DNA of 64,000 nt. Source: Capnocytophaga leadbetteri. Lineage in GTDB: Bacteria; Bacteroidota; Bacteroidia; Flavobacteriales; Flavobacteriaceae. The notes under the pieces are model-generated. The model did no database searches and was not told where the DNA came from. It was given only the letters and a program-made list of their open reading frames with translations. Positions within the stretch are counted from its first letter, which is position 1; each line of letters opens with the position of its first letter. The translations under genes were made by a program, and so were the position numbers. The stretch lies in the NCBI RefSeq assembly GCF_003054025.1, contig NZ_QBKG01000007.1, forward strand, positions 1 to 64,000, in the 5' to 3' direction. Below, piece by piece: positions 1-8,993 of this stretch.

Positions 1-87
1 TTGATAATGAGATACGAGTATCTTGATGTAACTTGGATTGGAATGCTTTTATTAGGGTTTATCTCCAAGTTCCTCAAAAAAGTTTAA
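1..87 (+). CDS. 3' end of an upstream gene, possibly a membrane permease
   Basis: Frame 1 is open from the first base and stops with TAA at 85-87, giving 28 residues that include a hydrophobic stretch (WIGMLLLGF) and a basic end (SKFLKKV). That is the look of the last transmembrane helix and cytoplasmic tail of a polytopic membrane protein; ABC-transporter permeases often end this way. The fragment is too short to assign a family. The transposase stop codon lies 12 bases downstream, so the insertion sequence sits just after this gene. Confidence 0.4.
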   Translation: MIMRYEYLDVTWIGMLLLGFISKFLKKV

Positions 88-99
88 ACACGTTTAATT

Positions 100-957
100 T
101 TAAATAACTGTAATCCAAAGATATACATTGTAATCTTTATTAAAAAAACCTTTTAAAGTAACAGAATGTATTGTTCTAGGAAACATCTTTTTAATATCAC
201 TTATAGCTACTTCTACACGTTTTCTCATCTTTACCTTCTGTCTACTTTGTTTTTCTGAGTCGGGTCTTTTGCTATTCTTTTTTCGCTGTGTTTTTAACTC
301 AACGCATTTATTTTCAAGTAGATAATCTTCTATTTGATAATCTGTATAAGCACTATCCCCATAAAGTTTTGCCTCTGGTGGAAAAATCTCTATAATCTTA
401 TCTAGGGCTTTCACATCTGCTGTTTTTCCTACGGTAAAATGAAATGCAATTGGTATGCCTTCTCCTGTTGTAACTAACTGAACTTTAATCCCATAAAAAT
501 AAGACCGCATACTTGCTGTATAGCCTCTATATTGTTTACCTTTTGCTATTTTACATCTATTAATACGAATGTTTTGACAAATAGGTATAGGAAATGAATC
601 TATGATATAATTCATTTCACAAGTAATCTCTTTATAAAAAGAGGCTATCAAATGAAATAATTCATAAAGCATATTTCCCAAACTATGTAAGCGCCTATTA
701 AACCTACTTTCTTCTAACATATTGGGGAATAGGTTATATTGTTTAACAAATTTGATAGCCGAACGATAGTTTCCGTAGAAACTTGTAGCAGCTATAAATG
801 CCGTTGTAATAATCTCACTATCAGATACTTTTCGGCGAATATCTTCAGAATGATTAATTTCTTTTAAAATATCATCGATAATACAAAAAATTGATGTAAT
901 TTTGTCTTTGCAAAGCATTGGAGTTGTTTTTATTTTTTTGCAATTACAAATATACAA
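100..957 (-). CDS. IS982-family DDE transposase
   Basis: This 285-residue protein catalyses transposition of its insertion sequence. Family signatures are plain: DSEIITTAF near residue 46, SRFNRRLHSL near 83, DSFPIPICQNIRI near 118 (first catalytic Asp), a YGIKVQLVTTGEGIPIAF core near 152-170, LYGDSAYTD near 195 (second Asp), and a C-terminal RKRVEVAISDIKKMF block supplying the acidic third residue. Length matches complete family members and there is no internal stop, so it is probably intact. It starts at an ATG in AT-rich DNA without an obvious ribosome binding site. Confidence 0.88.
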   Translation of the reverse strand: MYICNCKKIKTTPMLCKDKITSIFCIIDDILKEINHSEDIRRKVSDSEIITTAFIAATSFYGNYRSAIKFVKQYNLFPNMLEESRFNRRLHSLGNMLYELFHLIASFYKEITCEMNYIIDSFPIPICQNIRINRCKIAKGKQYRGYTASMRSYFYGIKVQLVTTGEGIPIAFHFTVGKTADVKALDKIIEIFPPEAKLYGDSAYTDYQIEDYLLENKCVELKTQRKKNSKRPDSEKQSRQKVKMRKRVEVAISDIKKMFPRTIHSVTLKGFFNKDYNVYLWITVI

Positions 958-990
958 ATCTTTTGCTTTGCTTTTTTATTTTTTTAACTT

Positions 991-1008
991 TTCAACTAGC
1001 AAGTTGAA
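991..1008. repeat. Short perfect inverted repeat beside the IS
   Basis: TTCAACT and AGTTGAA flank a 4-base spacer, forming a 7-bp hairpin just upstream of the transposase start. It could lie at the right end of the insertion sequence or be a terminator-like hairpin; the sequence alone does not decide. Confidence 0.4.
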
Positions 1009-1055
1009 TTATTAATACTATTTATTGGTTGCATATTTCAATGTAGAGTACAGTT

Positions 1056-1916
1056 ATGAAATACATTCTAATCTTAATTAGTATGTTGGTAAGTGCTAAC
1101 GGTTATACACAAATAAAAGTAAATGCAATGATAACAGAGGTTAAACGCCCTATTATTGATAATAAAGTTGAGCATCTCAACATCAAACTGTATCAAAAGA
1201 ATTTTACTATTCATTATCCTAGTAGCTCAGATCCATCAGAAAAAGTATATATATACAAGGAAGAAACGCCAGACTATACTATAATTGTAGAGGGAGACTA
1301 TACCTATGGATTTACATATGAAAAGAAAATAAAGTCATTTCCTTATAATTACTTCATATTTAAACGTTTTTATCCTAATTTTTCCATTTGGAATAAATTT
1401 GTAGGTGCAGAGTTTAACAATGGTTCTACAATACATTTTAATAAAGGATATGAATTTGATGAAGCGGGTAAACTTACTAAAGAGATAAACTATGATGAGG
1501 GATGGGGTTTTAGTTATGAACAAGTTGTAAAGTTCATTCAAGACAAATACGATGAACATACCTTTAAGGAGATGAGTATCATAAAAATGTCTGAGAACGG
1601 TCGAAAATATTGGTTTATCTACTCTTCTGAATACTTTAAACAAACAGATGAGATAAAGTTAGATGCTCAAACAGGTGAAATACTATCGCACAGAATTTTG
1701 CTTAAAGACCCTATATTACCTTTGCGCATTATAAAAATAGTACTCCCCGATAAAACGGATAAAAACTATAAAAAAGATACTACCCACACCTTCCAAAGTA
1801 AAACCTACACTGAAGAAGAGTGGAAAGCCTTTGAACAAGAGCAATGGGAAAAGTACCAAGCTAAGAGAAATAAGAAAGGTTTTTGGGATATCAACTTGGT
1901 TTTGGCAGTGGTGTAA
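1056..1916 (+). CDS. Secreted protein of unknown function with shared C-terminal tail
   Basis: I do not recognise a family. The 286-residue protein starts with a signal peptide (MKYILILISMLVSANGYTQ), so it is exported to the periplasm or surface. The middle is rich in Tyr, Phe and Lys with no catalytic motif I can name. The last 40 residues contain a charged helix (EEEWKAFEQEQWEKYQAKR) repeated almost exactly in the next gene; at DNA level the copies at 1791-1877 and 2676-2762 are near-identical while the bodies differ. It sits between an IS and two lipoprotein genes on the same strand, 27 bases before the next, so they may be co-transcribed. Confidence 0.7.
   Translation: MKYILILISMLVSANGYTQIKVNAMITEVKRPIIDNKVEHLNIKLYQKNFTIHYPSSSDPSEKVYIYKEETPDYTIIVEGDYTYGFTYEKKIKSFPYNYFIFKRFYPNFSIWNKFVGAEFNNGSTIHFNKGYEFDEAGKLTKEINYDEGWGFSYEQVVKFIQDKYDEHTFKEMSIIKMSENGRKYWFIYSSEYFKQTDEIKLDAQTGEILSHRILLKDPILPLRIIKIVLPDKTDKNYKKDTTHTFQSKTYTEEEWKAFEQEQWEKYQAKRNKKGFWDINLVLAVV
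1791..1877 (+). repeat. Shared C-terminal coding module, copy A
   Basis: An 87-base segment with about ten differences from copy B at 2676-2762. It encodes the charged C-terminal helix of the first of two neighbouring secreted proteins. Confidence 0.8.
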
Positions 1917-1943
1917 GGTAAATATTAAAATATCTTAGGAAAA

Positions 1944-2807
1944 ATGAAAATATATATTTATATACTTAGTTCTTTATTAGTGTTTGGATGTAAAGCACAA
2001 AAAAAGGGGTATGAATTTAATTTATTAAACGATATGTTTGAGACTTTTAATTATTCAGAATTTGAGAGGCAAAATAAGAAATATCAAGGCATTGATAAAG
2101 ATGGCTTTGAAGAGGAATTTACTTTTGATGATGGTACAAAAGTACTTGCCGATAATGAGGAAATGTTTGTCTTACCTAAAAAAGATTTTTATGTAGGGTA
2201 CAAGGCTTTCTACAAAAATGGCAACATTAAGGAAAAAGGACATTATTTTGGTCTTTTTGAATTAAATGTAAAAAGCATTAAAATTGGAAAGTGGTACTAT
2301 TTTGATGAAAGGGGAAATCTGATTAGAACTGTTGATGAGGAATTAAAATTTGGTAACTTTTCTTCGCAAGATATCTTAATTTTTTTAGAAAACAAAAAAT
2401 ATATCAACTTAAAAAATGGAAAAAACAGAGAGAATGTTGAAGTTGATTTTTTCTATTCTCCTGATTTTAAAAAAAGACTTTGGAGTATAACTATTTATAA
2501 AGGGAAATCTTTTTCTATTAGTGGAAATGAAACTTTAAGAGAAGGAAAAAGTCTTTATATAGATGCTAATACAAGGGAGGAAGTAAAAATTAATGATATA
2601 AAAAAGTATAAAGATATTATTCCAAATTTTGAAGAATCTTATCCTTTTTTAAATAATAACTCTTCTTATCAAACTTTCCAAGGCAAAACCTCCACTGAAG
2701 AAGAGAGGAAAGCCTTTGAACAAGAGCAATGGGAAAAATACCAAGCTAGAAGGGATAAGAAGTGCCTTGATCAGAATAGGATGAATCTGGAAAATATAAA
2801 AAAATAG
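1944..2807 (+). CDS. Lipoprotein with MORN-like repeats and shared C-terminal tail
   Basis: The N-terminus MKIYIYILSSLLVFGCKAQ is a lipoprotein signal ending in a lipobox-like VFGC, so the mature protein is probably anchored by Cys16. Residues about 90-130 (AFYKNGNIKEKGHYFG, then IGKWYYFDERGNL) resemble MORN or YwqK-type repeats seen in many Bacteroidota lipoproteins and immunity-like proteins. The end repeats the tail of the preceding gene (EEERKAFEQEQWEKYQARR). Function unknown. The stop is two bases before the next start, suggesting translational coupling. Confidence 0.7.
   Translation: MKIYIYILSSLLVFGCKAQKKGYEFNLLNDMFETFNYSEFERQNKKYQGIDKDGFEEEFTFDDGTKVLADNEEMFVLPKKDFYVGYKAFYKNGNIKEKGHYFGLFELNVKSIKIGKWYYFDERGNLIRTVDEELKFGNFSSQDILIFLENKKYINLKNGKNRENVEVDFFYSPDFKKRLWSITIYKGKSFSISGNETLREGKSLYIDANTREEVKINDIKKYKDIIPNFEESYPFLNNNSSYQTFQGKTSTEEERKAFEQEQWEKYQARRDKKCLDQNRMNLENIKK
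2676..2762 (+). repeat. Shared C-terminal coding module, copy B
   Basis: Partner of the segment at 1791-1877. The central 35 or so bases, encoding AFEQEQWEKYQA, are almost unchanged between the copies. Confidence 0.8.
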
Positions 2808-2809
2808 CG

Positions 2810-3609
2810 ATGAAAAATATAATCATAACCCTATTAGTTTTACTTTTATCATTAACTTCTTGTAAAGAAAAAGAAGATATGAATAAAAAATATCATTGGG
2901 TGGCTTATGTAAAACCAGTAGCGGGCTACCCTATAGTAACTTATATTTTGTAACCCGAAAAGAAGCAGACGAATATTATAAAAGAACAGGAGATGTTATT
3001 TTGGATGAGCATACTATAGAACGAAGAGATTATGCTATAGAGTTAGGAATGCCTAAGAGCAAAATACTAATGGAATATGCTCAGTGGGGTACCCCTCAAG
3101 CATTAGATACTCTTGTTACAATGGAAGATATTTGTAACATTCCTTATGGATTATGGGATAGCTTTCGCAAGCGTTATCTTTGGAAGATGACGCTTATTAC
3201 TAAAGATAAAAGTAAGTATATTCACTCCTATCGTTACTCAGGGCTTAACTGTGAATTGGAAACATTATTTGGAGAGCGTACTTGGAAAGAGAATCAAATA
3301 GAAAAATATCACATTCCTGAAAGATTTCGATATACATTGCTTGCCCCAAGAGCAGTACCTACTATGGTGAATATTAAGTTTTATGATGAAAAAGATGTTA
3401 TCTATAGGGTAGGTGTTGAATTTAATATAAAGGAGGCAATGGATGTTTTTGAAAAGGCATTTAAAGGGCAAGAAGATAAGGCTGGCGAACTTATTATAGA
3501 AGTCAATGAAACAAAGACAGATGTCAATGTTCGTTTAAAAGTAGGGGAACGTGAGGAATGGATTTGTAATGGAGAGTTTTGGATATTTGAAGATAATGAA
3601 ATATGGTAA
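2810..3609 (+). pseudogene. Lipoprotein gene broken by a one-base frameshift
   Basis: An ATG at 2810 opens a typical lipoprotein signal (MKNIIITLLVLLLSLTSCK, lipobox SLTSC), and the frame runs 47 codons to TAA at 2951-2953. The remainder (VTRKEADEYYKRTGD onward, to TAA at 3607-3609) continues in another frame that lacks its own ATG or signal; it can only be opened from a TTG at 2896. The two halves join sensibly near 2930, where one added base would restore a protein of about 265 residues. This is either a real disruption or a sequencing error. No family is recognised. It starts two bases after the upstream stop. Confidence 0.7.
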
Positions 3610-3711
3610 TTATAACAAATAAATATGTTTTTTTAGGAGTATATTGGCAATGGTTGGGAGAAGTTTAGGTATTAAAACCTAATTCAGAATTCGCAATTCA
3701 AAATTATTTAG

Positions 3712-3719
3712 TATCTTTG
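3712..3719 (+). promoter_or_regulatory. Bacteroidota -7 promoter box for purM
   Basis: TATCTTTG fits TAnnTTTG and lies 34 bases before the purM ATG. The -33 element is weak (TTCG at 3690-3693, 18 bases upstream). Confidence 0.6.
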
Positions 3720-3753
3720 CGCTCTGAAAAAACAATATCTAAATTTTCTTATA

Positions 3754-4926
3754 ATGGAAGTGAGTAAACGCTATGCACAGCGCGGGGTTTCTGCCGCTAA
3801 AGATGAAGTGCATAAAGCTATTAAAAATATAGATAAAGGGCTGTTTCCTAAAGCCTTTTGTAAGATTGTGCCTGACTATCTGACAGGCGATGACCAGTAT
3901 TGCCTTGTGATGCACGCTGATGGAGCGGGTACTAAATCGTCATTGGCATATATGTACTGGAAAACTACTGGCGATGTAAGCGTATGGAAGGGTATCGCCC
4001 AAGATGCGCTTATTATGAATATTGACGACCTGTTATGTGTAGGGGCTGTTGATAATATTATGCTTTCGTCTACCATAGGGCGCAATAAAAATCTTATTCC
4101 AGCAGAAGTGATTTCGGCTATTATCAATGGCACGGAAGAGCTTATAACTGAATTGGCTGCCCACGGGGTGCATATTCACTCAACAGGAGGTGAAACGGCT
4201 GATGTGGGTGACTTGGTGCGCACTATTATTGTAGATTCTACCGTTACAGCACGTGTGAAACGCAGCAAAGTGATAGACAATGCTAATATAAAAGCGGGTA
4301 ATGTGATTGTAGGTTTAGCCTCATACGGTCAGGCTACTTACGAAACGGCTTATAACGGTGGTATGGGTAGCAACGGACTTACTTCGGCACGGCACGATGT
4401 ATTTGCTAAAGCGTTAGCCCTTAGTTTTCCTGAAAGTTTTGACCCTTCAGTGCCTGAAGAATTGGTATATGCGGGCACTAAGCAGCTGACCGATAGGGTA
4501 GAGGGCAGTCCGTTAGACGCTGGTAAGTTAGTGCTTTCGCCTACACGTACTTATGCACCTATCATCAAGAAGATTTTAGAAAAATACGACAATACGCAAA
4601 TAAACGGTATGGTACACTGCAGCGGCGGTGCTCAGACTAAAATACTGCATTTTGTTGATAATCTTCATATTATAAAAGATAACCTCTTTGCGGTACCGCC
4701 CCTTTTCAAACTGATACAAGAGGAATCAAAAACTGATTGGAAAGAGATGTACCAAGTGTTTAACTGTGGTCATCGTATGGAGTTGTACGTACCTGAGGCT
4801 ATAGCGGCTGATTTGATAGCTATCTCGGAGTCGTTTGGCGTACCTGCTAAGGTAATCGGTAGGGTAGAGGCTTCTGATAATAAACGTTTAACTATTAAGA
4901 GTGAATACGGTACTTTTGAATATTAA
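3754..4926 (+). CDS. purM: Phosphoribosylformylglycinamidine cyclo-ligase (AIR synthetase)
   Basis: Catalyses ATP-dependent ring closure of FGAM to aminoimidazole ribonucleotide in purine synthesis, in the cytosol. The 390-residue length matches the longer Bacteroidota form. Visible signatures: HADGAGTKSSLAY near residues 54-66 (nucleotide and metal loop), NIDDLLCVGA near 90, HSTGGETADVGD near 140 and GLASYGQATYE near 185, all typical of the PurM/SelD/ThiL/HypE fold. It has its own promoter at 3712-3719, and its 3' end overlaps the next gene by about 26 bases. Confidence 0.92.
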   Translation: MEVSKRYAQRGVSAAKDEVHKAIKNIDKGLFPKAFCKIVPDYLTGDDQYCLVMHADGAGTKSSLAYMYWKTTGDVSVWKGIAQDALIMNIDDLLCVGAVDNIMLSSTIGRNKNLIPAEVISAIINGTEELITELAAHGVHIHSTGGETADVGDLVRTIIVDSTVTARVKRSKVIDNANIKAGNVIVGLASYGQATYETAYNGGMGSNGLTSARHDVFAKALALSFPESFDPSVPEELVYAGTKQLTDRVEGSPLDAGKLVLSPTRTYAPIIKKILEKYDNTQINGMVHCSGGAQTKILHFVDNLHIIKDNLFAVPPLFKLIQEESKTDWKEMYQVFNCGHRMELYVPEAIAADLIAISESFGVPAKVIGRVEASDNKRLTIKSEYGTFEY

Positions 4927-6133
4927 ACCAGACATATCAAAGGACATACGTTGGGCTTTTGCTTACTTCTTTATAGCGGTACTTTTGGGTATTTTTATGC
5001 GGTCGGTAGGCGTAGTTACTTACCCTTTTGAGTTCAATTACCGCTATATAGTGCATACCCATTCGCATTTAGCTCTTTTGGGTTTTGTATACGGACTGTT
5101 ATCGAGCCTTTTGCTACACTATTTTGTCAGGTTTAAAGAGGAAAAGCCCCATACGGTGATTGATAGTGCGTATTTATCGGTAAAAATACGGCATAAACCT
5201 CTGTTTCGCTATCGTATTTTGTTTGCTGTAACCCAAATTTCGGTATTAGGAATGCTTTTTAGCTTCCCTTTTCAGGGATATGGGCTTGTGTCTATCACTT
5301 TTTCGTCTGTTTTTGTTATCTGCACTTATTTCTATGCGCATTTTTTTCTGAAAAACAGTGTTAAACCATCGCCTTTTGTGAAAATGGGGATTTTCTATCT
5401 TATACTCTCGAGCATAGGGATATGGATGATGCCTGTGACGATTGTGAAGTTTGGCAAGTTCTCAGGAATGTATATGTGTGCCATTGCTTTTTTCTTGCAT
5501 TTCCAGTACAACGGCTGGATGCTTAGCAGTCTTATGGGGTTGTTAGTGCATAAAATGGGCTGGCAAGCGCAGTATCCGAACCTTATTAAGCGTGTGTTTA
5601 TCGTTTTTCAGGCAGGCGTATTAGGGTCGCTATTTATTTCGTGGGTAGGCTATTTTAGTTACCCTATTTATTATATATTGGGCGGACTTTCGGTATTGTT
5701 ATGGTTAGGAGCCGTAGCAACCTTAGCATATCTATATTTTAAGACGAAGCCTTTGCGCTTGTTGCCTACGATATTTATCTCTCTTTTTATACTAAAGCTG
5801 TTGATGATGTTTACGGGAGCTTTTCCGCAGCTTACTCCTTATCTTTTTCAAAATATTGATTTGCTAATAGCTTACTTGCATTTTAACTTTTTAGGAATTA
5901 TCTTAATAGGGTTGTTATTCTTTTTAGAAGAAGTGTATAAGGTAAATCGATGGTTGGTATATTTGTTTTTGTTTGCCTTTGTAGTTACAGAACTTTTGAT
6001 AGCCTATAAAGGGTTTGCGGTATGGTGGCAATACTACATATTCCCCTATTTCTATGAGATTTTGTGGGCAGCAACGGCTTTGTTTTACTTTTCTGCAGTA
6101 GGTTGGCTGATAGGAGGAAACAAAATAAAATAA
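4901..6133 (+). CDS. Polytopic membrane protein, heme-copper-oxidase subunit I-like
   Basis: A 410-residue, very hydrophobic protein with about 12 predicted membrane helices. Several helices carry histidines in settings resembling heme ligands of oxidase subunit I or NnrS-like proteins: YIVHTHSHLALLGFVYG near 45-62, FFLHFQYNGW near 200 and YLHFNFLG near 325. It may bind heme, but substrate and role are unknown. A GTG at 4901 is the longest start and overlaps purM by 26 bases; a TTG at 4916 would shorten the overlap to 11. Either way translation is probably coupled to purM. Confidence 0.6.
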   Translation: MNTVLLNIKPDISKDIRWAFAYFFIAVLLGIFMRSVGVVTYPFEFNYRYIVHTHSHLALLGFVYGLLSSLLLHYFVRFKEEKPHTVIDSAYLSVKIRHKPLFRYRILFAVTQISVLGMLFSFPFQGYGLVSITFSSVFVICTYFYAHFFLKNSVKPSPFVKMGIFYLILSSIGIWMMPVTIVKFGKFSGMYMCAIAFFLHFQYNGWMLSSLMGLLVHKMGWQAQYPNLIKRVFIVFQAGVLGSLFISWVGYFSYPIYYILGGLSVLLWLGAVATLAYLYFKTKPLRLLPTIFISLFILKLLMMFTGAFPQLTPYLFQNIDLLIAYLHFNFLGIILIGLLFFLEEVYKVNRWLVYLFLFAFVVTELLIAYKGFAVWWQYYIFPYFYEILWAATALFYFSAVGWLIGGNKIK

Positions 6134-6142
6134 GGCAGAAAG

Positions 6143-6173
6143 TTTCGTTTTTATGAAATAAATACTATTTTTG
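6143..6173 (+). promoter_or_regulatory. Promoter for the SurA-like gene
   Basis: TATTTTTG at 6166-6173 fits TAnnTTTG, with a near -33 element TTTC at 6143-6146 after a 19-base spacer. Confidence 0.55.
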
Positions 6174-6254
6174 CCGGCTGTATAATGCAGTTAGGCATAT
6201 ATTTTGCGTAAGAAGATGAAGATTAAGTATAACACTAATGTTAATAACAAATGT

Positions 6255-7607
6255 ATGAATAAAACAAAAATTTTATCAGTTCTGGCACTTCTGTTGCTTA
6301 CTACCCCTCTTTGGGCGCAGTCTGAACGCAAGAAAGTAGACGGCGTGGCAGCTGTAGTAGGTGATTATTTGATTTTAGAATCGGATATAGACAAGGCGTA
6401 CATAGACCTAAAACAGCAAGAGGTAGATACAAAAAATATCACTCGCTGCCAGATGCTTGGCAAGCTGATGGAGGACAAACTTTACGCTCACCAAGCTGTG
6501 CAAGACAGTGTGAAGCTAACCGATGCCGAAGTGCGCGAACAGGTAAACCAACGTATAGAATACCTTACAGCACAATTGGGTGGTGATATAAAGAAACTAT
6601 TAGAGTTTTATAAAAAAGACGACGAGCAATCGATGCGCGAGGAGCTTTTTACGCTCTTTAAAGTGAATACCTTAGCCCAACGTATGCGTCAGCAGATAGT
6701 GAAAGATGTGGAGGTAACCCCTGAAGAAGTTCGTAACTTTTTTAACGCTATACCTGCCGATGAGCGTCCGCACTTTGGTACAGAGCTTGAGATAGCTCAG
6801 ATAGTGGTGAACCCAGTAGCCCCCCCAAGTGCTGTGCAAAAGGTAATAGACCTGCTAAACGACATTAAGAAAGATGTAGAGGAAAACGGTATGAGCTTTG
6901 CCACTAAAGCAATACTTTACTCGCAAGACCGTGCTACAGGAGGTCAGCTACTGACTTTCAACCGTAATTCGGCTTTTGACAAGGCTTTTAAAGATGTAGC
7001 TTTCACCCTACGCGAGGGCGAAATATCTAAGCCTTTTGAATCGAGTTTTGGTTGGCACATTATACAAATGGACAAGATTAGAGGAAAAGAGGTGAGTGTG
7101 CGCCACATACTTATAATGCCTGATATTCCGCAAGAGGCTCTTGATGAGGCTAAAGAGAAAATAGCTAAAATACGCGATAGAATAGTGAATAAAGAACTTA
7201 CCTTTGACGAGGCTGCCCGTAATTTTTCTGATGAAAAAGAAACCCGCAATGATGGTGGGCAACTTATTAACCCTGAAGACCTATCATCTCGTTTTGAACT
7301 TACCCGTATAGAGCCAAGTCTTTATGCTCGTATATCTGACTTGAAAGATGACGAAGTATCAGTGCCTTTCCTTGATGAAGACCGCACTGGTAAGAAAAGC
7401 TATCGCATCTATAAGATAACCAATCGTATAGAGGAGCACCAAGCTGATTTTACTAAGGACTATGTGAAGATACAGGATTTAGCGCTGAAAGAAAAACAGC
7501 TAAAAGCTATTGCTAAATGGATGAAAGAGCACATAGAAAAGACCTATATAGCGATTAATGGCGAGTATAGGAATTGCAAATTTGAGAATAATTGGTTGAA
7601 AAAATAA
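6255..7607 (+). CDS. surA: SurA-like periplasmic peptidyl-prolyl isomerase and chaperone
   Basis: Probably helps fold and deliver outer-membrane proteins. I chose the ATG at 6255 because it places a clean signal peptide at the N-terminus (MNKTKILSVLALLLLTTPLWAQ); the frame extends to a TTG at 6204 but the extra residues are hydrophilic. A SurA-type helical N-domain (VAAVVGDYLILESDIDKAY) is followed by two parvulin domains: the first ends in SFGWHIIQMD near residue 270, the second starts at VRHILIMPDIP and includes FDEAARNFSDE and NDGGQL. About 450 residues matches Bacteroidota SurA homologues. Confidence 0.85.
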   Translation: MNKTKILSVLALLLLTTPLWAQSERKKVDGVAAVVGDYLILESDIDKAYIDLKQQEVDTKNITRCQMLGKLMEDKLYAHQAVQDSVKLTDAEVREQVNQRIEYLTAQLGGDIKKLLEFYKKDDEQSMREELFTLFKVNTLAQRMRQQIVKDVEVTPEEVRNFFNAIPADERPHFGTELEIAQIVVNPVAPPSAVQKVIDLLNDIKKDVEENGMSFATKAILYSQDRATGGQLLTFNRNSAFDKAFKDVAFTLREGEISKPFESSFGWHIIQMDKIRGKEVSVRHILIMPDIPQEALDEAKEKIAKIRDRIVNKELTFDEAARNFSDEKETRNDGGQLINPEDLSSRFELTRIEPSLYARISDLKDDEVSVPFLDEDRTGKKSYRIYKITNRIEEHQADFTKDYVKIQDLALKEKQLKAIAKWMKEHIEKTYIAINGEYRNCKFENNWLKK

Positions 7608-7670
7608 GACGATTAGCTAATTTGGCGATTTGCCAATTTGTCGATTTGACGATTTGATGATGAGCTAATT
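7608..7670. repeat. Degenerate GATTTG repeat tract
   Basis: The spacer after the SurA-like gene is built from variants of a 7-9 base unit containing ATTTG (CGATTTG, CAATTTG, CGATTTGA), with GCTAATTT at both ends. Spacing is irregular and there is no reading frame; probably a slippage-prone intergenic tract. Confidence 0.55.
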
Positions 7671-7684
7671 TTATAAATGAAAAA

Positions 7685-7716
7685 TTTGGTGGTTTAGCAA
7701 AAAGGTTGTACTTTTG
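7685..7716 (+). promoter_or_regulatory. Promoter for tRNA-Pro
   Basis: TTTG at 7685-7688 and TACTTTTG at 7709-7716, separated by 20 bases, 19 bases before the mature tRNA end. Confidence 0.7.
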
Positions 7717-7734
7717 CCGCCGAAAAATAAAAAT

Positions 7735-7807
7735 CGGGATGTGGCGCAGTTGGTAGCGTACACGTATGGGGTGCGTGTGGTCGCTGGTTCGAGTCCAGTC
7801 ATCCCGA
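7735..7807 (+). tRNA. tRNA-Pro (anticodon GGG)
   Basis: A full cloverleaf of 73 bases: acceptor CGGGATG with CATCCCG, D arm GCGC/GCGT, anticodon stem CACGT/GCGTG with loop ATGGGGT at 7766-7772, and T arm GCTGG-TTCGAGT-CCAGT. The anticodon at 7768-7770 is GGG; the C1-G72 pair and discriminator A fit proline. CCA is not encoded. A run of T follows at once and may end transcription. Confidence 0.92.
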
Positions 7808-7869
7808 CTTTTTTTATTAGAGAAAATAACTACAAGGAAGGGGATTACTTCGGATTTTAAAAAGATATT

Positions 7870-8919
7870 ATGAAACTTTCAAACTTTAATTTTGATCTTC
7901 CAAAAGAGCTATTAGCTGAATACCCAAGCGAAAACCGCGATGAAGCAAGGCTAATGGTTATACACCGAAAAACAGGCAAAATAGAACACAAACTCTTTAA
8001 AGATGTCATCGACTATTTTGACGATGGCGACGTATTTGTGCTTAACAATACTAAAGTGTTCCCAGCCCGCCTTTATGGAAATAAAGAAAAAACTAAGGCT
8101 AAAATAGAGGTCTTTTTGCTACGCGAACTCAGCGCTGAGCAGCGTCTTTGGGATGTGCTTGTAGACCCAGCCCGCAAAATACGTATAGGCAATAAGTTGT
8201 ACTTTGGCGAAAACGGTGACTTAGTAGCCGAGGTAATTGACAACACTACCTCGCGTGGGCGTACGCTTCGTTTTCTTTACGATGGTACTTATGAGGAGTT
8301 TAGACAACGCTTGGTAGAGCTTGGACAGACACCGCTGCCTAAATATATTTCGCGTCCGGTAGAGCCTGAAGACGAAGAGCGTTATCAGACTATCTACGCC
8401 AAACACGAGGGAGCCGTAGCAGCCCCTACAGCAGGTTTGCATTTCTCTAAACACTTGATGAAACGCCTTGAGATAAAGGGGATTAGCTTTGCTGAAGTAA
8501 CCCTACACGTGGGCTTAGGTACTTTTAACCCTGTGGAGGTAGAAGACCTATCGAAGCACAAAATGGATAGCGAGGAAATACATATACCTGTAGACCAAGC
8601 TAATATTATAAACGCTGCTAAAGAAAAGAAAAAAAGAGTATGTGCCGTAGGTACTACTGTAATGCGAGTACTTGAAAGTTCGGTATCGGCAGATGGGTTA
8701 GTAAATCCTTTTGATGGTTGGACGAATAAGTTTATCTTCCCGCCTTACGACTTTAGTGTAGCTAATGCGATGATAACCAATTTTCATACTCCTAAATCTA
8801 CCCTATTGATGATGGTATCAGCTTTTGCGGGTCACGACCTAATAATGCGCGCTTATAAAGAGGCGGTAGAACAAAAATACAAATTCTACTCTTACGGAGA
8901 TGCGATGCTGATACTGTAA
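7870..8919 (+). CDS. queA: S-adenosylmethionine:tRNA ribosyltransferase-isomerase
   Basis: Transfers and isomerises the ribosyl group of SAM onto 7-aminomethyl-7-deazaguanine at tRNA position 34, giving epoxyqueuosine. At 349 residues it is full length. Family motifs: [22 protein letters not shown] at the start, [16 protein letters not shown] near 56-72, [13 protein letters not shown] near 180-192, [10 protein letters not shown] near 210 and [16 protein letters not shown] near 300. It lies 62 bases after tRNA-Pro and is followed by a hairpin terminator. No riboswitch is evident upstream. Confidence 0.96.
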   Translation: MKLSNFNFDLPKELLAEYPSENRDEARLMVIHRKTGKIEHKLFKDVIDYFDDGDVFVLNNTKVFPARLYGNKEKTKAKIEVFLLRELSAEQRLWDVLVDPARKIRIGNKLYFGENGDLVAEVIDNTTSRGRTLRFLYDGTYEEFRQRLVELGQTPLPKYISRPVEPEDEERYQTIYAKHEGAVAAPTAGLHFSKHLMKRLEIKGISFAEVTLHVGLGTFNPVEVEDLSKHKMDSEEIHIPVDQANIINAAKEKKKRVCAVGTTVMRVLESSVSADGLVNPFDGWTNKFIFPPYDFSVANAMITNFHTPKSTLLMMVSAFAGHDLIMRAYKEAVEQKYKFYSYGDAMLIL

Positions 8920-8953
8920 ATAGAGACGAGAGATAAAATACAAAAGACGATAG

Positions 8954-8993
8954 AAAAACTTTGCTAAAGGTAGAACTTTGGCAAAGTTTTTTT
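8954..8993 (+). terminator. Intrinsic terminator after queA
   Basis: An 11-bp perfect stem (8954-8964 with 8981-8991) around a 16-base loop, ending in a T run. The T run merges into the -33 element of the next promoter. Confidence 0.7.

Larger units (their letters stand above)
88..1010. mobile_element. IS982-family insertion sequence, ends not resolved
   Basis: One full-length transposase gene on the minus strand fills almost all of this interval, as in IS982-family elements of about 1 kb. I could not find a convincing pair of terminal inverted repeats or a target duplication by eye, so the limits are approximate and bounded by the neighbouring reading frames. Confidence 0.4.

Noticed and set aside
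2896-3609. Independent 237-residue gene starting at TTG 2896
   Set aside because: The first 15 or so residues are out-of-frame translation of a lipoprotein N-terminus; a frameshift explains it better.
7608-7670. Regulatory RNA or CRISPR-like repeat upstream of tRNA-Pro
   Set aside because: Units are irregular in length and spacing with no stable pairing; best seen as a slippage tract.
7807-7869. preQ1 riboswitch before queA
   Set aside because: The 62-base spacer after tRNA-Pro shows no pseudoknot-like C-rich/A-rich pattern.
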